Positions 13,684 to 24,547 of a stretch of DNA of 32,022 nucleotides are shown in pieces. The DNA is from an uncultured Acidimicrobiaceae bacterium. Lineage in GTDB: Bacteria; Actinomycetota; Acidimicrobiia; Acidimicrobiales; RAAP-2. The notes under the pieces are model-generated. The model was not told where the DNA came from. It ran no database searches and was given only the letters and a program-made list of their open reading frames with translations. Location: contig CAIVIS010000134.1 in assembly GCA_903906055.1 (NCBI GenBank), positions 1 through 32,022 of the forward strand. The letters run 5' to 3'. Each line of letters opens with the position of its first letter. The stretch's first letter is position 1. Made by a program: the position numbers and the translations under genes.

Positions 13684-14146
13684 TGTGATCCCGGTGGAAT
13701 CCGGGGTGGTCGCCGGAGGTGGGTCAACCGGTCAGGTCGTTCACCGCGCTCACCAATGAAATCGGCACGTACCACGGGTATCTGTAGGTCCCTCGCGTCT
13801 GGCCTCTGGTACCCGAGGAGCGAGGACGATCTAGTGCTGTCCGAGGTCAGGCTGGTTCCTGGGTCCAGAAGCCTGGGGTCAGGAAGCAAGGTCCCGGGCA
13901 AGGTGCACACAATAAGACCCTCGAAAAGTACACTTTGCCCACCGGTCGAGGCGAGCGGATCGGTAGTCGATCTGGTCGACGAGTTGGTGCTGGTGACCGG
14001 GGACCGGATGCTGGCCCGTGGGGCCGGCCGCCAAGGACTCGGGGTCGCAGACCTCCATTCGGGCAACCCAGCCATCTGATCGCACAGGCCCATCGCGCTC
14101 CCAGTCATCGGCCCTACCCGGCCGGCCGGGGTACACTGCTGCGTAA

Positions 14147-15454
<1,308 letters not shown>

Positions 15455-15595
15455 GCCGCACCGCCCGATGACCGGTGGGGCAGGAGCTGGCTCCACCCCA
15501 TCCGACGAACCTGTTCGTACCGTATGGATAGCGGGCGGCGTCGGCCGTGAGCGCGCACTGGCTATCGACACCACCCTGAAAGCAGAGGCTTAACA

Positions 15596-16902
<1,307 letters not shown>

Positions 16903-16906
<4 letters not shown>

Positions 16907-17799
16907 CACCATCCCCCCTGCCCCTGCTGTCGTCCGGCAAGGTCCGCGAGCTGTACGACGCCGGAGACGGACGACTCTTGATGGTCGCCTCTGATCGGAT
17001 CTCAGCGTTCGATGTGATCATGGAAGAGCCCATCCCCGACAAGGGCCGGGTACTGACGGCCATGACGGCGGCGTGGTTGGAAGAGTTGTCCGACCTTGCC
17101 CCCAACCACCTGATCAGCGCCGACACCGCCGACTTCCCTGAAGGGGCGGCCGAACTTCCGGGCGGGTTGGCCTATCTGGCCGGCCGGTCGATGCTGGTGA
17201 AGCGGGCAGACATGCTCGACATCGAGTGCATCGTGCGCGGGTACCTGGCCGGCTCGGCCTACAAGGAGTACCAGGGCGAGGGCACGGTCCACGGCATGGC
17301 CATGCCGACCGGTCTGCTGCATGCCGAGGCACTGCCTGAGCCGATCTTCACCCCCTCCACCAAGGCCGTCGAGGGACACGATCTCAACATCGGTATGGCC
17401 GAGGCCATCGACCTGGTCGGCAAGGAGGCCGCCGAGGCCGCTGCCGAGCTGTGTCTGGCTGCCTACTCTCGGGCGGCCGCCCGAGCTGAGGAGCAGGGCA
17501 TCGTGATCTGCGACACCAAGTTCGAACTCGGGTACATCGACGGCGAACTGGCCCTGTGCGACGAGGTACTGACCCCGGACTCCTCCCGGTTCTGGCCGGC
17601 CGACGACTGCGCCCCGGGTACCAATCCGCCGTCGTTCGACAAGCAGCCCCTGCGCGACTGGCTCGAGGCCCAGCCCTGGGACAAGCAGGCCCCGCCACCG
17701 GCCCTGCCGGGCGAGATCGTGGAGGCCACATCGGTCCGCTACGTAGCCGCCTATGAGCGTGTCTGCGGCCGGTCGCTGGCTGACTGGTACGGTGCCTGA
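16903..17799 (+). CDS. purC: Phosphoribosylaminoimidazole-succinocarboxamide synthase
   Basis: SGKVRELYDAGDGRLLMVASDRISAFDVIMEEPIPDKG, VRGYLAGSAYKEY, DTKFELGY; ATGA overlap with purB. Confidence 0.98.
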
Positions 17800-17801
17800 C
17801 C

Positions 17802-18065
17802 ATGGCCCCTTCCCAGCAATTTTCGGTGCAGGTCGAGGTACTCCTGCGTGACGGCATCGCCGATCCTCAAGGAGCCACCATCGAGCGGGCGCTGCCCGCC
17901 CTCGGACTCACCGGTGTCACCGGCGTTCGAGCCGGCAAGTCGTTCCGGTTCGATATAGCCGCGGCCGACGAGGCCGATGCGCTGGCTCAGGCCACCGTGG
18001 TGGCCGACCGTCTGCTGGCCAATCCGGTGATCGAGGAGTCCGTAGTCACGGTCCGGCCCGCCTGA
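17802..18065 (+). CDS. purS: FGAM synthase subunit PurS
   Basis: 87 aa; VQVEVLLRDGIADPQGATIERALPALGLTGVTGVRAGKSF; located directly before purQ. Confidence 0.95.
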   Translation: MAPSQQFSVQVEVLLRDGIADPQGATIERALPALGLTGVTGVRAGKSFRFDIAAADEADALAQATVVADRLLANPVIEESVVTVRPA

Positions 18066-18748
18066 TGGCGCCCCGTATCGGTGTCGTGCTCTTTCCGGGG
18101 ACGAACTGCGAGCACGATGCCGTCCATGCCGTAGAACGGCTGGGTGGTGACGCTGAGCTGGTGTGGCACGGAGCAACTTCGCTGGGCGCCTATGACGGGC
18201 TGATCCTGCCCGGCGGGTTCGCCCACGGCGACTATCTGCGCCCTGGTGCCATCGCCCGGTTCTCCCCGGTCATGGAGGCGGTCGCTGGCTACGCCGCCGC
18301 TGGCGGGCCGGTGGTGGGGATCTGCAACGGGTTCCAGGTGCTGACCGAGGCTGGGCTGCTGCCGGGGGCGCTCCAGAAGAACCGTGGATTGAGGTTCTTG
18401 TGCACCACGGTGACCATCCGTGTCGAGTCCGGCCGCACCTCCCTCACCGACGGAGTGGAGGTCGGTACCGAGCTGTCCATCCCGATCAACCACTTCGAGG
18501 GCAACTACACCTGTGATGCCGACACACTGGCCGAGTTGCGCGGTGAGGATCGGGTGGTGCTGCGCTACGTCGACAACCCCAACGGTTCGGTCGACGATAT
18601 CGCTGGGGTCTGCAATGCCGGCCGCAACGTGGTCGGGCTCATGCCGCACCCCGAGCGAGCCGTAGACGCACTGCTCGGTTCGCTGGATGGGACCGTTCTG
18701 CTCGGTGCGCTCCTGCGCAGTGCCGGCGCGACGACGCCCGCCACCTGA
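18065..18748 (+). CDS. purQ: FGAM synthase glutaminase subunit PurQ
   Basis: [69 protein letters not shown] overlap with purS. Confidence 0.98.
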   Translation: MAPRIGVVLFPGTNCEHDAVHAVERLGGDAELVWHGATSLGAYDGLILPGGFAHGDYLRPGAIARFSPVMEAVAGYAAAGGPVVGICNGFQVLTEAGLLPGALQKNRGLRFLCTTVTIRVESGRTSLTDGVEVGTELSIPINHFEGNYTCDADTLAELRGEDRVVLRYVDNPNGSVDDIAGVCNAGRNVVGLMPHPERAVDALLGSLDGTVLLGALLRSAGATTPAT

Positions 18749-18766
18749 GTGACGGGCGTCGCTCGC
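18728..18766 (+). terminator. Strong hairpin at purQ 3' end (GCGACGACGCCCG / CGGGCGTCG-C-TCGC)
   Basis: 13-bp stem with a single bulge; the 12-nt loop contains the purQ stop codon. No clear U-tract, so intrinsic termination is uncertain. Confidence 0.55.
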
Positions 18767-18805
18767 AACTTTGCCGGTTAGGCCGGCTGTATCAAGTCAG
18801 TGGGC

Positions 18806-19237
18806 CTAGGCCCGGGTACGGGCGATCTTGGCCTGGGAGAGCACGGCGGCACTGACGCCGACGGTCCGCCACGAAGAGTACGAGATCCCCTTGCGCTCGC
18901 CGTACTGGCGAGCAACCTTGGTGAAGTTCTTCTCCAAGGCGGGCATGTCGAACACGTCGCCGCTCTGGGCCAACTCGGCCTGGAGGTCCTTCTTCTCCTC
19001 GACCAGGTGCAACTTGTCGAGCGGAGCGGCCTCGGGCAACTGGGACTCGATGGTGGCCAGCCGCTTGCGGATGCTTTCCGGGGTGCGCTTACGTCCCCGG
19101 CGGGGCTTGGTCGACTCGAGTGCTTCGAGGTACTGGCGAACGATACGTCCCTCTTCGCGTCCCTTGGCCAGCGCCGCCTTATGCTCGGCGGACATTGGGG
19201 TCTTCTTGCGGGACTTTGTGGCAGTGGCAGCGGCCAT
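18806..19237 (-). CDS. Uncharacterised basic/coiled-coil protein, possibly nucleic-acid associated
   Basis: 143 aa; basic SRKKTPMSAEHKAALAKGREEG and KPRRGRKRTPESIRKRL segments, acidic helical middle, C-terminus YGERKGISYSSWRTVGVSAAVLSQAKIARTR. Resembles an uncharacterised actinobacterial family from memory. Confidence 0.8.
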   Translation of the reverse strand: MAAATATKSRKKTPMSAEHKAALAKGREEGRIVRQYLEALESTKPRRGRKRTPESIRKRLATIESQLPEAAPLDKLHLVEEKKDLQAELAQSGDVFDMPALEKNFTKVARQYGERKGISYSSWRTVGVSAAVLSQAKIARTRA

Positions 19238-19649
19238 GTGATTACTACTCCCGTGTGAGTTGGCGACTATTGAAGGTAATAATGCATATTACAGGAAGAT
19301 TCATCTTCGTCAAACACACCACGTCGGTCACCTGGGACGAGATACATGCTCAGTAAATTGTTGAAGCAACACCGGTTGCACCGTTCGCTGTAACTATCGA
19401 AAATGCGACTTGATATTGCGACCAATGGCCCTATCGCCATCGACCCTCAATGTTCGTTCCTCTGCCAAATGCTCATACGGGAACATTTCGATGCGGACAA
19501 CATTGCAGATGCAATTGCCCATGCCACTGGTCGAACCGCATCGCCGAGTCATCGCGTGCGACTCACTGGGCCCGGACGCCGGCCAGAGGAGCAGACCAGT
19601 AACAGTCCAGGCTCCAGGGGACGAGTCGGGGCCGTATACGATTCGGGCC

Positions 19650-21962
19650 ATGGACCCGACCGGACATGCACAGGCCGACCTGGTGACCGAGACAGGGGTT
19701 CCGCTGCACCGAGCGCTCGGGCTGACCGATGACGAGCGCGACGAGGTCGTGGGGATCCTGGGACGCAGCCCCAACCACTTGGAGTTGGCCCTGTTCGCTG
19801 TCATGTGGAGCGAGCACTGCTCCTACAAGTCTTCACGGGTGCACTTGAAGCGCCTGCCTACCGAGGCACCCCACGTGCTGGTCGGCCCAGGCGAGAACGC
19901 CGGAGTGATCGACGCCGGTGACGGCATTGCCGTTGCCATCCGCATCGAGTCCCACAACCATCCTTCCGCCATCGAGCCCTACCAGGGCGCGGCCACCGGG
20001 GTGGGCGGCATCCTGCGCGACATCTTCACCATGGGTGCACGGCCCATCGCCGTGATGGACCCGCTCTTCTTCGGAGACCCGACCGAGGCCCGCCAGCAGT
20101 GGCTCATCGAGGGTGTGGTGGCCGGCATCTCCGGCTATGGCAACTCGGTCGGCGTTCCGACCATCGGCGGCGAGCTCACCTTCGACCCCTGTTATGCGCA
20201 GAATCCATTGGTCAACGTGCTGTGCATGGGAGTCCTGCCTACCGAGCGCCTCGTCCTGGGCCAGGCCTCGGGTCCGGGCAACCTGGCCGTGCTGCTCGGC
20301 TCGGCCACCGGAAGGGACGGCATCGGCGGAGTCAGTGTGCTGGCCTCGGCCGGTTTCGGTGGTGGCGACGAAGCCGAAGAGGCCGCCAAGCGGCCGAGCG
20401 TGCAGGTGGGTGATCCCTACGAAGAGAAGCGCCTGATCGAAGCCTGCCTGGAGCTGCTCGACGCCAAGCTGGTCGTCGGAATCCAGGACCTGGGCGGCGC
20501 TGGCCTGGTCTGTGCCACCAGTGAGACTGCAGCCCGGGGCGGGGTGGGGATGGACGTGGATGTGTCCGCCGTCCCCCGCCGCGAGCCGGGCATGGCCGAC
20601 TACGAGGTCATGACCTCCGAGAGCCAGGAGCGCATGCTGGCTATCGTCACCCCGGCCGACCTGCCCCGGGTGCAAGAGTTGTGTGCCAAGTGGGAGGTCC
20701 GGGCCGCGGTGGTGGGCCGGGTCACCGAGGCGCCTGACGGCGCCCCCGGTCGGCTGCGCATCCTCGACGGCTTTGACGGACCAGTACTCGGTGACGTCCC
20801 AGCGGTCGCCCTCAGTGAAGATGCCCCGCTCTACCATCGGCCCCTGGCCCGTCCGGCCGACCAGGATGCCCGACTGGCCGACGACCCTGGAGCGCTGCCC
20901 GCTCCCCGCGACTGCGGACAGGACCTGCTGGCCATGCTGGCCGACCCGACGTGGGTCTACCGCCAGTACGATCACCAGCTCTTCCTCAACACCGTCGAGG
21001 GCCCCGGTGGGGACAGTGCCGTCCTTCGGTTGGCTGCACCCGGTCTGCCTGAATCCGAACGCGGCCTGGCCCTCACCACCGACTCCAACCCGACGTGGTG
21101 CGCCCTCGACCCTCGGGCCGGTACCGCCGCCACCGTGGCCGAGGCTGCCCTCAACCTGGCGTGCTCGGGGGCGACGCCCAAGGCGGTGGTGAACTGTCTC
21201 AACTTCGGCAACCCCGAACACCCCGAGGTCATGTGGCAGCTGTCCGAGGCCATCGACGGGATGTCGGAAGCCTGCCTGGCCCTGGGTCTGCCGGTCATCG
21301 GCGGCAACGTCAGCCTCTACAACGAAAGCTTCGGCCGGGACATCGATCCCACACCGGTCATCGGCGGACTGGGAGTCATCGATCACCTGGCCGCCCGTCC
21401 TCCCGGGGTCACCCTGGTCGAGGGAGGGACGCTGGTGCTTCTCGACGGCAGCGGCACCTCTACTTCTGGCGGCACGCGGCCGTCGCTGGCCGGGTCGCGG
21501 TGGGCCGTGCAGCTCCGGAACCACCGCAACGGCACCCTGCCTCCCCTCGACCTGGTCGGCCATGGACGCCTGGTTGACCTGGTGGCCGCTCTGGTGGCCG
21601 AGGGCGTAGCCGGTGGTGACACCCTGGTGGACGGGATCCACGATGTATCCGGTGGTGGCATCGGTGTGGCCCTGGCCGAGTTGGCCGTCCGCTCCGACAT
21701 CGGGGTGCAGGTGGCAGGAGTAGCCGACCACCACGAACTATTCACCGAGGCCCCCTCGCGAGTGGTGGTCTGCACTACCCGCAGTGCCGAGTTGCTCGAG
21801 CGAGCGGCCGATGCCGGTGTCGGGTTCCGGGTGCTGGGCACCGCAGGGGGCCGCCGGATCGTCATCGACGCACTGGTCGACCTCGACCTCGATGAAGTGG
21901 CCGCAGGCTGGCGCACCCGCCTGCCTGATCTCCTCGACGGTCTGGCACCGGCCGCCAACTGA
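19650..21962 (+). CDS. purL: FGAM synthase large subunit PurL
   Basis: LTDDERDEVVGILGRSPNHLELALFAVMWSEHCSYKSSR, VAIRIESHNHPSAIEPYQGAATGVGGILRDIFTMGARPIA. Conserved homology starts near MDPTGHAQ, so the ORF-track start at 19410 is too early. Confidence 0.97.
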   Translation: MDPTGHAQADLVTETGVPLHRALGLTDDERDEVVGILGRSPNHLELALFAVMWSEHCSYKSSRVHLKRLPTEAPHVLVGPGENAGVIDAGDGIAVAIRIESHNHPSAIEPYQGAATGVGGILRDIFTMGARPIAVMDPLFFGDPTEARQQWLIEGVVAGISGYGNSVGVPTIGGELTFDPCYAQNPLVNVLCMGVLPTERLVLGQASGPGNLAVLLGSATGRDGIGGVSVLASAGFGGGDEAEEAAKRPSVQVGDPYEEKRLIEACLELLDAKLVVGIQDLGGAGLVCATSETAARGGVGMDVDVSAVPRREPGMADYEVMTSESQERMLAIVTPADLPRVQELCAKWEVRAAVVGRVTEAPDGAPGRLRILDGFDGPVLGDVPAVALSEDAPLYHRPLARPADQDARLADDPGALPAPRDCGQDLLAMLADPTWVYRQYDHQLFLNTVEGPGGDSAVLRLAAPGLPESERGLALTTDSNPTWCALDPRAGTAATVAEAALNLACSGATPKAVVNCLNFGNPEHPEVMWQLSEAIDGMSEACLALGLPVIGGNVSLYNESFGRDIDPTPVIGGLGVIDHLAARPPGVTLVEGGTLVLLDGSGTSTSGGTRPSLAGSRWAVQLRNHRNGTLPPLDLVGHGRLVDLVAALVAEGVAGGDTLVDGIHDVSGGGIGVALAELAVRSDIGVQVAGVADHHELFTEAPSRVVVCTTRSAELLERAADAGVGFRVLGTAGGRRIVIDALVDLDLDEVAAGWRTRLPDLLDGLAPAAN

Positions 21963-21972
21963 ACCAACTGAG
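21955..21972. repeat. 9-bp tandem duplication CCAACTGAA/CCAACTGAG spanning the purL stop
   Basis: Two adjacent copies duplicating the in-frame TGA. Confidence 0.9.
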
Positions 21973-21983
21973 GAGCCGGCCTC

Positions 21984-22031
21984 GTCAGGCAGTGGCGACT
22001 AGTCAGGCAGTGGCGACTAGTCAGGCAGTGG
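21984..22031. repeat. 18-bp tandem repeat x2.67 (GTCAGGCAGTGGCGACTA) at the PHP gene 3' end
   Basis: Copies at 21984-22001 and 22002-22019 plus partial 22020-22031; the last one includes the PHP gene stop (TCA at 22021-22023). Confidence 0.97.
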
Positions 22032-22869
22032 ACCGGGCCGCCTCGAGCGCGTCGAGCAGTTTGTCGGGAACCTTCAGGTCACCGGTCCCCGAGCCGACAG
22101 CCAGGCCGGGCTTGAAGGTGCCGTGGAAGTCCGAGCCCCCGGTGATCACCAGGCCGAACCGGCGGGCCAGGTTGCCCAAGTCGGTGCGCTGTCGCTTGGA
22201 GTAGCCGCCGTAGACAGCCTCCAGGCCTCCTAAACCGGCCTCGGCCATCTGCTGGACCTCGGCGGCGAGGGCGTCGCCTTCGAGGCCGATCGTGTACGGG
22301 TGGGCCAGTACGGCGACACCCCCCGAGTCGCGGGCCAGCCCAGCCACATCGGCCACCGTGAGGCGTCCCTTGGGGATATAGGCCTTGCCGCCGTTGCCGA
22401 GGTAGTCGGTGAACGCCTCGTTGATGGAGGACACGGCACCGATGTCGACCATGACCTGGGCGAAGTGGGGCCGCCCGACGCCCTCGCCCGTGCCAGCATG
22501 TGCCGCCGCCGCCTCGACGGTCACGTCAAGACCAAGCTGCTGCAGACGCTCGGCCAGGGCGGTATTGCGGTTCCGCCGGTCATCGCGCAAGTGGGCCAGC
22601 TCGATGCCGAGCGGACTGTCCGGGTCTTCCACGAAGTAGACCAGCACATGGACACCACCACCGGCGATCGGCACGCACGAGACCTCGCACCCGGGGATCA
22701 GGCGGATGCCCAGTTGGTCGGCCCGCACTCTGGCCCGAGCCAGGCCGGCCAGCGTGTCGTGGTCGGTCAAGGCCACTGCGCTGCAGCCGACCTCGTGGGC
22801 CAGCTCGACGATCCGCTCGGGCGGATCGGTCCCGTCGGACAGGTCGGAGTGGGTATGGAGATCGATCAC
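22021..22869 (-). CDS. PHP-domain phosphoesterase (YciV/TrpH-like)
   Basis: VIDLHTHSDLSDGTDPPERIVELAHEVGCSAVALTDHDTLAGLARA..., VLAHPYTIG, GSDFHG. GTG start at 22869; ORF is open further upstream. Confidence 0.9.
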   Translation of the reverse strand: MIDLHTHSDLSDGTDPPERIVELAHEVGCSAVALTDHDTLAGLARARVRADQLGIRLIPGCEVSCVPIAGGGVHVLVYFVEDPDSPLGIELAHLRDDRRNRNTALAERLQQLGLDVTVEAAAAHAGTGEGVGRPHFAQVMVDIGAVSSINEAFTDYLGNGGKAYIPKGRLTVADVAGLARDSGGVAVLAHPYTIGLEGDALAAEVQQMAEAGLGGLEAVYGGYSKRQRTDLGNLARRFGLVITGGSDFHGTFKPGLAVGSGTGDLKVPDKLLDALEAARSTA

Positions 22870-22936
22870 AGATGCGACGCTACTGCTCGGGTGTGACCCT
22901 TGGTCGAGGGCAGTACCTGTTGGGAGTAGTACTCGG

Positions 22937-22959
22937 CAGACGTTCTGGGCAGACGTCTG
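22937..22959. promoter_or_regulatory. Paired palindromes CAGACGTTCTG and CAGACGTCTG upstream of purF
   Basis: Two dyads offset by 13 bp in the divergent PHP/purF intergenic region, just upstream of a TAGAGT -10-like hexamer (22971-22976). Confidence 0.4.
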
Positions 22960-22982
22960 GTCCGTGGCGCTAGAGTGAATTC

Positions 22983-23075
22983 GTGGCCAGGAACACAGCG
23001 GTCTCAGCCCTGTCCGGTCCATCCGACCTCCCGTCCGTCCGACTACCCCTGGTGTGTAGGGTGATCAACCGATGA
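22983..23075 (+). CDS. Putative leaderless leader peptide ahead of purF
   Basis: GTG ... TGA, VARNTAVSALSGPSDLPSVRLPLVCRVINR*. GTG is 7 nt after a TAGAGT -10-like hexamer; the stop overlaps the purF ATGATG start. Confidence 0.3.
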   Translation: MARNTAVSALSGPSDLPSVRLPLVCRVINR

Positions 23076-24547
23076 TGGATGCCAAAGAAGCCTGCGGTGT
23101 ATTTGGGGTGTACGCCCCGGGGCGACCGGTAGCGCACCTCACCTTCGACGGTCTGTACGCGTTGCAGCACCGCGGCCAGGAGTCGGCTGGCATGGCCGTC
23201 AGCGACGGTGACCTGATCACGGTCATGAAGGACATGGGTCTGGTCACCACCGTCTTCGACGAGCGCAAACTGTCGGGCCTCCGTGGTCACCTGGCCATCG
23301 GGCACACTCGCTACTCGACGGCCGGCTCCAGCGACTGGATCAATGCCCAACCGGTCTTTCGGGGTGTGGGGCGGACCGGCTTCGGCCTGGCCCACAACGG
23401 CAACCTGACCAACACTGATGCCTTGGCCGAGCAGGCGAACATGCTGCCCGGCCTGGTGTCGTCCGACAGCGACCTGGTGGCCGAGTTGCTGGGCCAGCAG
23501 TTCCCGCCCGACCTGCCCGAGCGGACCCGTGCCGAGCACGCCGCCGACTTGGAGCAGGCCCTCATCGAAGTGCTCCCCAAGGTCGAGGGGGCGTTCTCCT
23601 TCGTGCTGATGGACGCCGACCGGATCATCGGGGTGCGGGACCCGAACGGCTTCCGCCCGCTCTGCCTCGGCCGCCTCGATGCCACCGACGAGTTCGACCA
23701 GGGGTGGGTCTTGGCATCGGAGTCGCCAGCTCTCGATGTCATCGGCGCCACCTTCATCCGCGAGCTCGAGCCTGGGGAGATGGTCATCATCGACGGTAAG
23801 GAGATCCGCTCGGTGCGGCCCTTCCCCAATGAGCGCCTCGACCCCCGTCTGTGCATCTTCGAGTTCGTGTACTTCGCTCGGCCCGACACCACCCTGTACG
23901 GCAACGAGGTCCACGGCGCCCGGCGCCGGATGGGCCAGCTGCTGGCCACGCAGCGCCCGGTCGATGGAGACCTGGTGATGGGGGTTCCTGAATCCGGGGT
24001 CCCTGCCGCCGAAGGCTACGCACTGGGATCGGGCATCCCCTACGGCCAGGGACTCGTCAAGAACCGCTACATCGGCCGCACCTTCATCGCCCCGACCCAG
24101 GCCGAGCGGGCCAACGGGGTCCGACGCAAGCTCAATCCGCTGCGCGAGAACATCGCCGGCAAGCGGGTCATCGTGGTCGACGACTCCATCGTCCGGGGCA
24201 CCACCACCCGGGCCATGGTGAAGATGTTGCGCGAAGCGGGGGCCGCCGAAATCCACCTGCGCATCTCTTCGCCGCCTTTTCAGTGGCCGTGCTACTACGG
24301 GATCGACACACCGGACCGCACCGAGTTGCTGGCCGCCATCAAGACGTTGGACGAGATCGTCGAGTACCTCGATGTCGACTCCCTCGAGTACCTGACCCTC
24401 GAGCACCTGGTCCAGGCCATCGATGCCCCCGGAGCCGGGTTCTGCGATGCGTGCCTGACCGGCAACTACCCGGTACCGGTGCAGGTGAAGGTGGAGCTCA
24501 CCGGCCGCCCGACGGTGACGGTGGCCGCCGGATCCGCACCGGCGTGA
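23072..24547 (+). CDS. purF: Amidophosphoribosyltransferase
   Basis: EACGVFGVYAPGRPVAHLTFDGLYALQHRGQESAGMAVSDG, VPESGVPAAEGYALGSGIPY, VIVVDDSIVRGTT. Confidence 0.98.
   Translation: MMDAKEACGVFGVYAPGRPVAHLTFDGLYALQHRGQESAGMAVSDGDLITVMKDMGLVTTVFDERKLSGLRGHLAIGHTRYSTAGSSDWINAQPVFRGVGRTGFGLAHNGNLTNTDALAEQANMLPGLVSSDSDLVAELLGQQFPPDLPERTRAEHAADLEQALIEVLPKVEGAFSFVLMDADRIIGVRDPNGFRPLCLGRLDATDEFDQGWVLASESPALDVIGATFIRELEPGEMVIIDGKEIRSVRPFPNERLDPRLCIFEFVYFARPDTTLYGNEVHGARRRMGQLLATQRPVDGDLVMGVPESGVPAAEGYALGSGIPYGQGLVKNRYIGRTFIAPTQAERANGVRRKLNPLRENIAGKRVIVVDDSIVRGTTTRAMVKMLREAGAAEIHLRISSPPFQWPCYYGIDTPDRTELLAAIKTLDEIVEYLDVDSLEYLTLEHLVQAIDAPGAGFCDACLTGNYPVPVQVKVELTGRPTVTVAAGSAPA

Noticed and set aside
19410-19649. 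N-terminal extension of PurL in the ORF track
   Set aside because: The 80-aa extension has no PurL homology features, crosses the putative promoter and uses TTG; conserved PurL sequence begins around 19650-19700.
19833-21734. 633-aa minus-strand ORF opposite purL
   Set aside because: Antisense artefact; purL is unambiguous on the plus strand.
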